A stretch of 64,000 nucleotides of DNA from Rhodanobacter sp. (GTDB lineage: Bacteria; Pseudomonadota; Gammaproteobacteria; Xanthomonadales; Rhodanobacteraceae). This document shows, one piece after another, positions 54,058 to 62,913 of the stretch. The stretch lies in contig SCSE01000062.1 of the NCBI GenBank assembly GCA_004298015.1, forward strand, positions 1 to 64,000. The letters are read 5' to 3'. Under the pieces are notes generated by a model. That model was not told the DNA's origin and searched no databases. It saw only the letters and a program-made list of their open reading frames with translations. Each line of letters begins with the position of its first letter. Positions within the stretch are counted from its first letter, which is position 1. The position numbers and the translations under genes are program-made.

Positions 54058-55071
54058 TCAGAGCGGGCGCTTGGAGGCGTCGCCCCCGACCTCGCGAACC
54101 AGTTTTGGCACCAGATAACCGGGCAATTGTGCGCGCAGCGCCTCGCTCAGTGCCAGCGCCACCGTATCGCTGACTTCGAAATGGGCGGCTCCCTGCACCC
54201 GGTCCAGCTGATGCAGGTAATACGGCAGAACCCCGGCTGCAAACATCCGTTCGGATAGTGCAGCCAGTGTCGCGACGTTGTCGTTGACCCCGCGCAGCAG
54301 GACCGACTGGTTCAGCAAAGTGACGCCGGCGGCGCGCAGGCGCCGACAAGCCGCGTCGACATCGGCATCGAATTCGTTGGCATGGTTGGCATGCAGTACC
54401 ACGACCTTCTGCAGCGGCAGCGCGCCGAGCCAGTGCTGCAGGGCGCTGTCCACGCGTTCGGGCAGCACCACCGGCAGGCGCGTGTGGATGCGCAGCCGGC
54501 TGACGTGAGGGAGTGCCTGCAGTCCACGGGTCAGATCCTCCAGCTTGGCGGTGGCCAGCGCCAACGGATCGCCTCCTGACAGGATCAGCTCGCTGATCGA
54601 GGGGTCATCGCGCAGATGATCCAGCGCCTGGCGCCATTGGCCGGCTGCCGCCATTTCCTCGCCATAGGGAAAATGCCGACGGAAGCAGTAGCGGCAGTTG
54701 ATGGCACAACTGCCGCTGGCAATCAGCAGGGCGCGGCCGTGGTATTTGTGCAACAGGCCTTGTGCTTCACGGGCGTCCAGGTCGCCGACGGCGTCGCGAC
54801 TGAACCCCGGGGTCTCGTTGCATTCGGCCAGTTGCGGCAGGACCTGGAGCAACAGCGGGTCGCTCGGGTCGCCATGACGCATGCGCGCGACAAAGCCGCG
54901 CGGCACCCGCAGCGCGAAGCCGGCGTCGTTGGCCGGGAGGGTGTCGGCAAGTCCTTGCAGGCCGAGCAAATTCAGCAATTCGAGCGGGTCGGTGATGGCG
55001 TCGCGCCAGAGCTGTCGCCAGTCGTCTCGGCTGGTGGATGTAATGCGGGCTTGCGGGCTTGCGGTTATCAT
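54058..55071 (-). CDS. epmB: EF-P beta-lysylation protein EpmB (lysine 2,3-aminomutase type)
   Basis: 337-residue radical-SAM enzyme that converts (S)-alpha-lysine to (R)-beta-lysine for modification of elongation factor P. The [4Fe-4S] motif is CAINCRYCFRRHFPYG; SGGDPLA binds S-adenosylmethionine; LPYYLHQLDRVQGAAHF is the conserved C-terminal block. ATG 55071 has an AAGG site. It lies divergent from efp, the classic pairing. The ligase gene epmA is not in the window. Confidence 0.95.
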   Translation of the reverse strand: MITASPQARITSTSRDDWRQLWRDAITDPLELLNLLGLQGLADTLPANDAGFALRVPRGFVARMRHGDPSDPLLLQVLPQLAECNETPGFSRDAVGDLDAREAQGLLHKYHGRALLIASGSCAINCRYCFRRHFPYGEEMAAAGQWRQALDHLRDDPSISELILSGGDPLALATAKLEDLTRGLQALPHVSRLRIHTRLPVVLPERVDSALQHWLGALPLQKVVVLHANHANEFDADVDAACRRLRAAGVTLLNQSVLLRGVNDNVATLAALSERMFAAGVLPYYLHQLDRVQGAAHFEVSDTVALALSEALRAQLPGYLVPKLVREVGGDASKRPL

Positions 55072-55157
55072 GTACGACCTTGTGCCGGCTGTCCGGCCCA
55101 TCAAACCACCTATTTTAGCCGTTGGCGACAACGGTTTTTCTCATTGGAGTTCACTGC

Positions 55158-55724
55158 ATGGCCACCTATGGTCTGAACGACGTCAAGAACGGTGTGAAGA
55201 TCATCGTCGACGGCGACCCCTGTACCGTCGTCGAGGCGGAGTTCGTCAAGCCGGGCAAGGGCCAGGCGTTCACCCGCATCCGTATTCGCAACCTGCTCAA
55301 TGGGCGCACGGTCGAGAAGACCCTCAAGGCCAGCGAATCGTTCGAAGGCGCCGACGTGCACGATACCGACATGCAGTATCTCTACGGTGACGGTGAATTC
55401 TGGCACTTCATGCAGCAGGAGACGTTCGAGCAGCATCAGGCCGACAAGGCCGCGGCCGGCGAGGCCGCCAAGTGGCTGAAGGGTGAGGAGGAATGCGTGG
55501 TGACGCTATGGAACGGTCGCCCGATCTCGGTGCAGCCGCCGAATTTCGTCGAGCTGAAGATCGTCGAGACCGATCCGGGCGTGCGCGGCGATACCTCCGG
55601 TGGTGGCGGCAAGCCGGCCAAGCTGGAAACCGGGGCGGTGGTACGCGTGCCGCTGTTCGTGAACCAGGACGAGATCATCAAGGTCGATACCCGCTCCGGT
55701 GAATACGTCAGTCGCGTGAAGTGA
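55158..55724 (+). CDS. efp: Elongation factor P
   Basis: 188-residue translation factor relieving stalls at polyproline. The modified lysine is K34 in VKPGKGQAF, the K34-type loop that EpmA/EpmB beta-lysylate, consistent with the divergent epmB. Domains I-III are complete, ending [12 protein letters not shown] 55158 has a TTGGAG site. Domain III carries a Gly-rich loop ([14 protein letters not shown]), as in gammaproteobacterial EF-P. Confidence 0.97.
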   Translation: MATYGLNDVKNGVKIIVDGDPCTVVEAEFVKPGKGQAFTRIRIRNLLNGRTVEKTLKASESFEGADVHDTDMQYLYGDGEFWHFMQQETFEQHQADKAAAGEAAKWLKGEEECVVTLWNGRPISVQPPNFVELKIVETDPGVRGDTSGGGGKPAKLETGAVVRVPLFVNQDEIIKVDTRSGEYVSRVK

Positions 55725-55734
55725 GGTTCCGGCA

Positions 55735-55759
55735 GGCGTGAGCGAGGCCCGCTCACGCC
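55735..55759 (+). terminator. Hairpin after efp
   Basis: GGCGTGAGCG (55735-55744) and CGCTCACGCC (55750-55759) pair perfectly over a five-base loop 10 bases after the efp stop. No T tract follows, so it may be a 3' stabilising hairpin or a weak terminator. Confidence 0.55.
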
Positions 55760-55852
55760 GTCGCCGGCCGGTCTGACGAGCGGGACGAGGGGCGGTAGCC
55801 GCAAGGTTCCGCTCCTTGGTTTTATCCAATCCATCCACACAGCGAGCCATCC

Positions 55853-57184
55853 ATGACCCCGAGTACCCCGCGGCCCATCGACCTGTTGATCGAAGCGCGC
55901 TGGATCGTGCCGGTGGAGCCGCATGCGACGGTGCTGGAGCATTACGCCGTAGCCGTCAACGCCGACTGCATCCTCGAACTGTTGCCGATCAGCGAGGCAC
56001 GCACGCGCTACAGCCCGCGCGAACGGGTCGAGCTGAACGAGCACGTGCTGATTCCCGGCTTGGTCAATACGCATACGCACAATCCGATGACGTTGTTGCG
56101 CGGGCTGGCGGATGACCTGCCGCTGATGGTCTGGCTGCAGGACCATATCTGGCCTGCCGAGGCCAAGGTGATCGGGCCGGAGTTCGTGCGCGACGGCGTC
56201 GAGTTGGCGGTTGCCGAGATGCTGCGGGGCGGTACCACCTGTGCCAACGAGAATTATTTCTTCCCCGACGTAATCGGCGCCACCTACCGACGCATGGGGT
56301 TTCGCGCCGTGGTCGGCCTGCCGGTGATCGATTTCCCGACCGCCTGGGCAAAATCCCAGGACGAGTATTTCGAACGCGCCGCTGAAGTGTATGAAAGCTT
56401 CCGCGGCGATGCCCTGGTCGGCACCGCATTTGCTCCGCACGCGCCCTACACCGTGTCAGACGAAAGCTTCGAGCGCATCCGTATGCTGTCCGACCAGATG
56501 GATATCTCGGTGCACCTGCACACCCACGAGACCGCGCACGAAGTCGAGGAAGAGAAGAAAAAGAGCGGGCTGCGCCCGTTCCAGCGCCTGCAGAAGCTGG
56601 GTCTGGTCAACGACCGCCTGATCGCCGTGCACATGACCGAGGTGACCGACGGCGAAATCGCCGCCTGTGCCGAGGCCGGGGTGTCGGTGGTGCATTGCCC
56701 GGAGTCCAATCTGAAGCTGGCCTCGGGTTTTTGCCCGACCGAGAAGATCCGTCGCGCCGGCGTGAACCTGGCGCTGGCGACCGATGGTTGTGCCTCGAAC
56801 AATGATCTGGACATGTTCGGCGAAATGCGCACGGCGGCCTTGCTGGCCAAGGCTGTCGCACGCGACGCGGCAGCGTTCGATGCGCCCTATGCGTTGCGCG
56901 CGGCGACCCTGCATGGTGCCAGGGCGATGAGACTGGAAACCAGGATCGGCTCGATCGAGGCTGGCAAGCAGGCGGATCTGACGGCGGTTCGTCTCAGCGA
57001 CCTGGAGTCGCAACCGCTGTTCAACGTGCTGTCGCAACTGGTCTATGCCACCGGTCGACATCAGGTCACCGATGTGTGGATCGCTGGTCGCCGCAAGCTC
57101 GATGCGCGTGAACTGGTTGATGTCGATACCGATGCGATCCTTGCCAAAACGCGTGCCTGGCGCGAACGCATCGCGGCGCATTGA
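55853..57184 (+). CDS. mtaD: 5-methylthioadenosine/S-adenosylhomocysteine deaminase (TRZ/ATZ amidohydrolase)
   Basis: 443-residue metal-dependent amidohydrolase. Metal ligands appear in LVNTHTHNPMTLLRG, VHLHTHETAHE, AVHMTE and the aspartate in ATDGCASNNDLDMFGE; VVHCPESNLKLASG is the substrate loop. Members deaminate 5'-methylthioadenosine or S-adenosylhomocysteine in salvage of these by-products. Placement just before ubiG is conserved in pseudomonads and xanthomonads; UbiG releases S-adenosylhomocysteine, a possible functional link. Confidence 0.93.
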   Translation: MTPSTPRPIDLLIEARWIVPVEPHATVLEHYAVAVNADCILELLPISEARTRYSPRERVELNEHVLIPGLVNTHTHNPMTLLRGLADDLPLMVWLQDHIWPAEAKVIGPEFVRDGVELAVAEMLRGGTTCANENYFFPDVIGATYRRMGFRAVVGLPVIDFPTAWAKSQDEYFERAAEVYESFRGDALVGTAFAPHAPYTVSDESFERIRMLSDQMDISVHLHTHETAHEVEEEKKKSGLRPFQRLQKLGLVNDRLIAVHMTEVTDGEIAACAEAGVSVVHCPESNLKLASGFCPTEKIRRAGVNLALATDGCASNNDLDMFGEMRTAALLAKAVARDAAAFDAPYALRAATLHGARAMRLETRIGSIEAGKQADLTAVRLSDLESQPLFNVLSQLVYATGRHQVTDVWIAGRRKLDARELVDVDTDAILAKTRAWRERIAAH

Positions 57185-57220
57185 TTCGTCTGGAGCCGTG
57201 AACTGGAGGTCTGCAACCGC

Positions 57221-57475
57221 ATGAACCGTTATCTCGTTATTCTCCTGCGGCGCCCCGGGCTGGATCCCGCCGTGGTACCGCAACACCGGCAGTTTCTCGA
57301 GGATATGCGTGTCGAGGGCCGCAATGAAATGTCCGGTCCGTTCACCGATGGCTGCGGCGGCGCCTGGCTGCTGCGCGCCGCCGACCTGGCTGAGGCGATG
57401 CAGATCGCCCATCGCGATCCGGCGCATACCAGCGGTGGCTGGGAGATCACGGTGCGCGAATGGCAGGCACGCTAA
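57221..57475 (+). CDS. YciI family protein
   Basis: 84-residue ferredoxin-like alpha/beta protein of the YCII superfamily. The conserved His-Asp features are in PQHRQFLEDMRVEG and the C-terminal GGWEITVREWQ. Function unknown; some members have weak hydrolase activity. It sits between mtaD and ubiG (36 and 29 base gaps) and is probably co-transcribed with them. Confidence 0.87.
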   Translation: MNRYLVILLRRPGLDPAVVPQHRQFLEDMRVEGRNEMSGPFTDGCGGAWLLRAADLAEAMQIAHRDPAHTSGGWEITVREWQAR

Positions 57476-57504
57476 ACTTGATCGCTCATCACGAGGGCTC
57501 TCCC

Positions 57505-58212
57505 ATGTCGACTGCCGCCAACGTCAGTGCGGACGAAATCGCCCGGTTCGATCAGCTGGCTTCGCGCTGGTGGGATCCGGACGGCGAGTCCCGGCCACTG
57601 CACGACCTCAATCCGGTACGTACCGCCTATGTGGCTGCACGGGTTGACCTGCGCCTCGCGCGCGTCGCCGACGTCGGCTGTGGCGGTGGCCTGCTCAGTG
57701 AGGCGCTGGCGCGGGCTGGCGCCAGCGTCACCGGCATCGACCTGGGCCCGAAGGTGATCGACATTGCCCGGTTGCACCTGCACGAATCGAATCTGCAGGT
57801 GGACTACCGACTGCAGTCCTCCTCCGAACTGGCTGCCACGGAGCCTGCGACCTTCGATGCCGTGTGCTGCATGGAATTGATCGAGCATGTGCCCGATCCG
57901 GCGGCGTTGGTGGCGGATCTGGCTGCCATGCTCAAGCCGGGTGGCCAGCTGTTCATGTCGACCCTCAATCGCACGCCGGCGTCCTTTGGTGCCGCGATCC
58001 TCGGTGCCGAGTACGTGATGCGCATGCTGCCGCGCGGCACCCATCATTACGAACAGTTCCTCAAACCGTCCGAGATGGGGCGCCTGCTGCGCCATGCCGG
58101 ACTGGAGCTGGAGGACGTCGCCGGGCTGGGTTACAACCCGCTTACCCGCAAGGCATGGTTGAGCAGGATTACCGCGGTGAACTACCTGCTCAGCGCACGC
58201 AAACCGGCATGA
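57505..58212 (+). CDS. ubiG: Ubiquinone biosynthesis O-methyltransferase UbiG
   Basis: 235-residue enzyme performing both O-methylations of ubiquinone synthesis. FDQLASRWWDPDGESRPLHD, the S-adenosylmethionine site VADVGCGGGLLSEALARAGA, CMELIEHVPDP and the membrane-binding segment RGTHHYEQFLKPSEM are characteristic. Its stop overlaps the start of the phosphatase gene by four bases, indicating coupled translation. Confidence 0.97.
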   Translation: MSTAANVSADEIARFDQLASRWWDPDGESRPLHDLNPVRTAYVAARVDLRLARVADVGCGGGLLSEALARAGASVTGIDLGPKVIDIARLHLHESNLQVDYRLQSSSELAATEPATFDAVCCMELIEHVPDPAALVADLAAMLKPGGQLFMSTLNRTPASFGAAILGAEYVMRMLPRGTHHYEQFLKPSEMGRLLRHAGLELEDVAGLGYNPLTRKAWLSRITAVNYLLSARKPA

Positions 58213-58898
58213 CGTCGAGCGTCCGTGTTCCCGAAAACATCCATGGTGTGCTGTTCGATCTCGACGGTACGTTGCTCGATAGTGCGCCGGACCTGCATGC
58301 CGCCTTGTTGCTGCATTGTGCGGAGGAGGGCGTTGCCGCGCCGGCCTATGCGCCGGTGCGCGAAGTCGTTTCGCGGGGCGCCCGCGCCGTGCTTCGGGTG
58401 GCATTCGGCTGCCGCGGCGAGGCGGCGATCGAAGCCCTGGTGCCGCGCTACCTCACGTTCTATCGGCAGGTGATGGCGCAGCAGACACAGCCGTTCGAGG
58501 GCGTCGAGACAATGCTCGCCGCGATCGAGGCGCAGGGCCTGCGCTGGGGTATCGTCACCAACAAGGCAGGATTCCTCACCGACGAATTGTTGCGCCGGAT
58601 CGACTGGGATGGTCGCGCCCAGGCCGTGGTATGCGGCGATACCCTGGCCGTTAAGAAGCCCGATCCTGCACCGGTGCTGCTGGCCTGCCAACAGGCTGGA
58701 CTCGAGCCTGCACGCTGCCTGTTCGTCGGCGATGACCGCCGCGACATAGAGGCTGGCCACGCTGCCGGGCTTTACACCGTTGCGGTGAGCTGGGGTTACC
58801 TCGATGGCGGTGATCCACACGCGTGGGGCGCCGATGCGGTTGTCGACAGCCCCGCCCAGTTGACGGCGCTGTTGCCGTCGCTACCGGTGACCGCATGA
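58209..58898 (+). CDS. mupP: HAD phosphatase, Gph family; probable MurNAc-6-phosphate phosphatase MupP
   Basis: 229-residue HAD hydrolase with nucleophile motif FDLDGTLLDSAPD, motif II IVTNK, and VKKPDP plus FVGDDRRDIEAG for motifs III and IV. By sequence it could be annotated phosphoglycolate phosphatase. The gene order mtaD - (yciI) - ubiG - phosphatase is that of Pseudomonas mupP, which acts in the anabolic peptidoglycan recycling route from MurNAc-6P to UDP-MurNAc, so that role is inferred. Overlaps both neighbours by four bases. Confidence 0.82.
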   Translation: MTSSVRVPENIHGVLFDLDGTLLDSAPDLHAALLLHCAEEGVAAPAYAPVREVVSRGARAVLRVAFGCRGEAAIEALVPRYLTFYRQVMAQQTQPFEGVETMLAAIEAQGLRWGIVTNKAGFLTDELLRRIDWDGRAQAVVCGDTLAVKKPDPAPVLLACQQAGLEPARCLFVGDDRRDIEAGHAAGLYTVAVSWGYLDGGDPHAWGADAVVDSPAQLTALLPSLPVTA

Positions 58899-59749
58899 GC
58901 GATATCGCGGCATCCCCTGGCGCGCTGCAGAGTTACGTCGACAAGTGGCTGTTGATCCAGCCCTATCAACGGGTGGCGCTGGCCTTTGTCGATCCGCGGC
59001 GCTACCCCGGTCATATCGCGTTGGCGGCGCTGGAGCAGGAGTTGCTTGCTGCCGCCTATGGTATTCGTGAACCGCAGGTCGCTGCGACCAAGCTGCACTG
59101 GTGGGCCGAGGAGCTGGCCGGGGCAGCGGATAGCGGTGGCCGTCACCCGCTGACCCAGCGGTTGTTTGCCGATGACCGTGCCCATGCGTTGCCGACTTCC
59201 CGCTGGCTGGCGCCGGTGCTGGCGGCCACGGCGCAGCTGGAGGAAGGCACCGCGGCAGATTTTCCGGCGCAGCTGGCCGCGGCGGCGCCGCTGCACGACG
59301 CGTTTGCCGCGCTGGAGACCGCCTGGTGGTTCGGAGCTGATGCACCATGCCAGCGAGCGGCCCGCTGCGCGACGCTGGGTCACTTGCTGCATGCGCTGCG
59401 GCGGCTTCAGGATGACGCCGGGCGTGACCGCCTGCCGTTGCCGATGGCCTGCCTGGCCCGCTATGGTCTGAGTCGGCGTGAGCTGGACCAGGCTGGCACG
59501 GCACGCACTCAGGCGATTAAGGCGCAGCTCGCCGATCTGCACGCCGCCTGGCGCGAGGCGGCACGATTGCCGGGGCCGCTCGGCGTATTTCGTGCGCTGG
59601 AATCCCGTCACCATGTCGCCCTGATGCGGCGAGCCGAAAGGGCGGCAGAACCGTTGGCGGTGCTGCAGCACGATTCGCCGCGCGGTGGTATCGGCGATAC
59701 CTTTGCTGCCTGGCGCGCGGCGCGCGAGTGGCTGCGCAGCGGTCCTTGA
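58895..59749 (+). CDS. Squalene/phytoene synthase-like protein
   Basis: 284-residue all-helical protein of the squalene/phytoene synthase superfamily. The second prenyl-diphosphate motif survives in altered form (RRLQDDAGRDRLPLP), but the first Asp-rich motif is not seen; the corresponding area reads ATKLHWWAEEL. Like NDUFAF6-type proteins it may therefore not be a prenyl synthase. No carotenoid or hopanoid genes are adjacent. Starts in an ATGA overlap with the phosphatase gene. Confidence 0.85.
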   Translation: MSDIAASPGALQSYVDKWLLIQPYQRVALAFVDPRRYPGHIALAALEQELLAAAYGIREPQVAATKLHWWAEELAGAADSGGRHPLTQRLFADDRAHALPTSRWLAPVLAATAQLEEGTAADFPAQLAAAAPLHDAFAALETAWWFGADAPCQRAARCATLGHLLHALRRLQDDAGRDRLPLPMACLARYGLSRRELDQAGTARTQAIKAQLADLHAAWREAARLPGPLGVFRALESRHHVALMRRAERAAEPLAVLQHDSPRGGIGDTFAAWRAAREWLRSGP

Positions 59750-59857
59750 GCGCGATCGGACGCAGCGTTTCCGGCATGCGCCCATTGCGACGGCGGAGAA
59801 TGGCCCCAAAATGACAGGATCTCGTGGCAGCTGGTCTGCCCGATTACAGGAAAATCC

Positions 59858-60805
59858 ATGCACAGCCACGAAAATACCGCTCGCCTGATGCCCGATGTCG
59901 CCACCCAGGCCCAGCCCCATCTGGCTGGCGCGCTGGACTGGGTCGGCATGGACGGTATCGAGGTGCCGGTACATTTCGATGCCGGTGACGGCGAGGTCCA
60001 GCGTGCCAGCGCGCAAGTGGGTGCCTTCGTCAATCTCGGGCGCCCGGACAAGCGCGGCATCCACATGTCCCGACTGTACCTGCTGGTCGACAAGTATCTC
60101 GGTACGCAGCCCTTGAGTGCCGCCACCGTGCGGACGATGTTGCAGGAATTTCTCACTTCGCACGACGGGCTGGCAGACCGCGCCCGCGTCAGCATCCGCT
60201 TCGAGCAATTGGTCCGTCGCGCCGCTCTGCGCAGCGCAAACAGCGGCTGGCGCGCGTATCCGGTGTCGATCGAGGCCAGCCTGTGCGCTGACGGCTTCCA
60301 GCTGGAGCTCGGCACCGAGGTCGTCTACTCGTCAACCTGTCCGGCCTCGGCGGCGCTTTCGCGGCAACTGATCCAGGAGCAGTTCGCCAGGGACTTCGGC
60401 GCCGCCGAACCGGTCGATCGTGCCGCCGTACTGGCGTGGCTCGGCAGCGACAAGGGTATGGTGGCTACGCCGCACGCGCAGCGCAGCGTGGCCCGGCTGC
60501 TGGTGCGCTTCGTCGATACGGCTGCACTGGATTTGATCGGCTTGCTTGATTGCGTCGAACAGGCGCTCGGTACACCGGTACAGACGGCGGTCAAGCGGGA
60601 GGACGAACAAGCCTTCGCGCTTGCCAACGGCAGCAATCTGATGTTCTGCGAGGATGCTGCGCGGCGGATCCAGAACGCCCTGGACAACGACGCCCGCATC
60701 ACCGATTTCCATGTGCGGCTCGAGCACCAGGAAAGCCTGCACCCGCATGACGCGGTGGCTTATGCCAGCAAAGGCGTGGCAGGTGGCTACGGCTCGATGC
60801 CATGA
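59858..60805 (+). CDS. folE2: GTP cyclohydrolase IB (FolE2)
   Basis: 315-residue metal-flexible enzyme making dihydroneopterin triphosphate for folate synthesis, an alternative to zinc-dependent FolE. GVPVH-like region EVPVHFD, ASAQVGAFVNLG, the catalytic cysteine in YSSTCPASAALS and the metal-binding histidine block LEHQESLHPHDAVAY are present. FolE2 is often expressed under zinc limitation through Zur; no Zur box was recognised. ATG 59858 has a CAGGA site. Confidence 0.95.
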   Translation: MHSHENTARLMPDVATQAQPHLAGALDWVGMDGIEVPVHFDAGDGEVQRASAQVGAFVNLGRPDKRGIHMSRLYLLVDKYLGTQPLSAATVRTMLQEFLTSHDGLADRARVSIRFEQLVRRAALRSANSGWRAYPVSIEASLCADGFQLELGTEVVYSSTCPASAALSRQLIQEQFARDFGAAEPVDRAAVLAWLGSDKGMVATPHAQRSVARLLVRFVDTAALDLIGLLDCVEQALGTPVQTAVKREDEQAFALANGSNLMFCEDAARRIQNALDNDARITDFHVRLEHQESLHPHDAVAYASKGVAGGYGSMP

Positions 60806-61295
60806 GCCAGGGGAGGCCGTTGGCCTTCGCTCGGCCGGTCTTGGCTTTTGTCTCGATCACCAACGTCCGACTGCCTGCTGGCCGTTTCGTCGGGCAGGCG
60901 TCGCGCGCCGTTGTTGCCGCGTTGCCATGGTGTCGATGCGGGCAGGGGTGACTGCCGCGCGGCGACAGTGCGCTCTGGCGAATCACCGTATGCGCTTAGC
61001 CCGGGTCGACCGGAATCAGAGCTCGGCGGCATGGCCTTCGCAGAGGCAGTCGCCATGCGCCACATGGCGCCGTGAGGCAGGAGAGCGTGGGGGACGCGTC
61101 GACCACTCGCTCCAGCGTCAATGCGCCTTCGAACACCTTTTGCCGTGCTGCCTGTCGTGTGTACTGCGCCGCGCGCAGTCTGGTGGGTGCGTTGCCGTAC
61201 TTCTGGCTTTTACGCGCAAGTCGGCATGGAAACGGCCGCCTTCGTCGATCAACCCGGCTTTCTCGATCGGCCTGTTACCGCGTACCTGGAGATTT
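60806..61295. other. Intergenic region, no gene recognised
   Basis: About 490 bases between folE2 and the yidD stop. Several short frames are open on both strands, but none resembles a known family, has a convincing ribosome-binding site or stands out. I see no tRNA-like cloverleaf and no strong palindrome. Confidence 0.5.
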
Positions 61296-61538
61296 TCATC
61301 GGCAGCGGCAGCGCGGGTAATGGAAGTGTTCGGGCACCGGATCCTCGCCACCGGTACACAAGGGCTGGCAGCGCAACAGCCGCCAGCCCGCAAGCAGACT
61401 GCCGCGCCAGGGCCCGAATCGAATGACCGCAATGCGTGCATAATCGGAGCAACTGGGGTAAAAGCGACAACGCTGTCCCAGCAAGGGGCTGAGCCAGCGC
61501 TTGTAGCCGCGGAGCAGAAAAAGCAATATTCGAGTCAA
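61296..61538 (-). CDS. yidD: Membrane protein insertion efficiency factor YidD
   Basis: 80-residue amphipathic protein aiding YidC-dependent insertion. [26 protein letters not shown] and the following [16 protein letters not shown] match the family, including the conserved cysteines. It appears to start at TTG 61538; no ATG is available nearby. It is normally placed between rnpA and yidC next to the rpmH end; here neither gene is present, so yidD is isolated, upstream of and divergent from dksA. Confidence 0.93.
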   Translation of the reverse strand: MTRILLFLLRGYKRWLSPLLGQRCRFYPSCSDYARIAVIRFGPWRGSLLAGWRLLRCQPLCTGGEDPVPEHFHYPRCRCR

Positions 61539-61663
61539 GACAATTCACGCTACTGAAACAGTTTACGGCATGGGGATATGCGAGTATTCCAGAATCAGGC
61601 TTGCTGGTGTAGAGCACTTGGGCTATAACACCCGGCCGCCACGGCCAAAAAACGGTGAGGGAA

Positions 61664-62797
61664 ATGGCGAAAACGACACGTAGTTCGACCGCCGCCAAGG
61701 CGCAGAAAGGCAAGGCTTCGGTCAAGACGAAGGACGTCAAGGCTGGCAAGCCGAAAGCAGTGGTCAGCAAGAAGCCGCCGACCAGCAGTGTCGCCAAGGT
61801 CGCTGGAAAGGTGGCCAAGGCAAGCAGCAAGGTGGCTCCCCCGAAAGCGGTGGCCAAGAAATCTGGCAAGCTGGCGGCGGTTAAAAAGGTCGGGCCGAAA
61901 CCGCCAGGCGGCAGGACAGCAGGCAAGAAGGTCGCCGAAAAATCGTCGAGGCCGGCTGTGGTCAAGACGGGGACGAAGAAGGCCGTCATGACGAAGGCGG
62001 CCGTGAAGAAGGTCGCGGCGAAGAAGGTTGCGGTCAAGAAGCCGGCGGGAGAGAGTGCCGCCAGCAAACCCGTGAAATCGCAACAGACAGCTGTCAAGAC
62101 GACCGGCGACGCCGTCGGTCGTGGTGTCAAGCCGGCTGCCAAGGCCGGGTCGGCCAAGCCGGAAAGCAACAATGGATCAGCTTCACCCACCGCCCGGCTG
62201 TTCAAGGGCAAGGTGGCCAGTGCAACCGCCATGGTGACGCCGAAGGCTGCTTCAGCCTCGAAACCCCATGACTCTCCCCACAAGAATCAGAAAAGTTTGT
62301 CGTCCTCAATGAATAAACTCGCTGTAAAAAAACTTGATAACGGTGTCACCCGTGAAGACGGGCGCTACGCTCTGCCAGCCACCAGTACGATCACCTTGCC
62401 CAAGGGTTACCACCCTTCCAGCAAAGAGGAGTACATGAGCCCGCAGCATCTGGCCTACTTCCGCAACAAACTTCGAGACTGGCGCGATCAGTTGGTGGAA
62501 GAGTCGCGCCAGACCATGGACAACCTGCGTGACGAGGTCAGGGACGTCGGCGACGAGGCCGAACGTGCGACCCGCGAAACCGAGAATTCGCTGGAATTGC
62601 GGACCCGTGACCGCTACCGCAAACTGATCTCGAAGATCGACAAGGCGTTGCGCCGGATCGAGGAAGGCAGCTACGGATTCTGTGAAGAGACCGATGAGGA
62701 AATCGGCATCGATCGTCTCGATGCCCGTCCGATTGCCACCTTGTCGCTGGATGCCCAGGAACGTCGTGAGCATCTGCAAAAGCAGATGGGCGATTGA
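61664..62797 (+). CDS. dksA: RNA polymerase-binding transcription factor DksA with a histone-H1-like N-terminal extension
   Basis: 377 residues, against 151 in E. coli. Residues 1 to about 225 are a disordered Lys/Ala/Pro/Val-rich tract resembling histone H1 or AlgP-type tails. The conserved DksA part begins near YALPATSTITLPKGYHPSS and YMSPQHLAYFRNKL, followed by the coiled coil whose tip keeps the first aspartate and the alanine (GDEAERAT). Of the four zinc-finger cysteines only the first remains (FCEETDEEIG; then TLSLDAQE), so it should not bind zinc. DksA works with ppGpp on rRNA and amino-acid promoters. ATG 61664 sits just after GGTGAGG. Confidence 0.93.
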   Translation: MAKTTRSSTAAKAQKGKASVKTKDVKAGKPKAVVSKKPPTSSVAKVAGKVAKASSKVAPPKAVAKKSGKLAAVKKVGPKPPGGRTAGKKVAEKSSRPAVVKTGTKKAVMTKAAVKKVAAKKVAVKKPAGESAASKPVKSQQTAVKTTGDAVGRGVKPAAKAGSAKPESNNGSASPTARLFKGKVASATAMVTPKAASASKPHDSPHKNQKSLSSSMNKLAVKKLDNGVTREDGRYALPATSTITLPKGYHPSSKEEYMSPQHLAYFRNKLRDWRDQLVEESRQTMDNLRDEVRDVGDEAERATRETENSLELRTRDRYRKLISKIDKALRRIEEGSYGFCEETDEEIGIDRLDARPIATLSLDAQERREHLQKQMGD

Positions 62798-62824
62798 CTA
62801 GCCCCGGTCAGCCATGACATGAAG

Positions 62825-62857
62825 CGCTGCCCCCGCCGTGTGCGGGGAGCAGCGTTT
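62825..62857 (+). terminator. Terminator after dksA
   Basis: CGCTGCCCCCGC (62825-62836) pairs with GCGGGGAGCAGCG (62842-62854) with one bulged base and a five-base loop, then TTT. It lies between the convergent dksA and sufE genes. Confidence 0.75.
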
Positions 62858-62913
62858 CGGGAACGGCAAGCCTGTTGGCGGTGGCCGCGAAGCTGTCAGT
62901 GGCGAGCGCGAAT

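Noticed and set aside
61118-61441. Minus-strand frame downstream of yidD with GLIDEGGRFHADLRV
   Set aside because: Some stretches look protein-like, but the frame overlaps yidD, has no ribosome-binding site, and nothing matches a known family.
61249-62283. 344-codon minus-strand frame opposite the dksA N-terminal extension
   Set aside because: A Leu/Ala/Thr-rich mirror of the Lys/Ala codons on the coding strand; the plus-strand DksA reading is supported by its conserved C-terminus.
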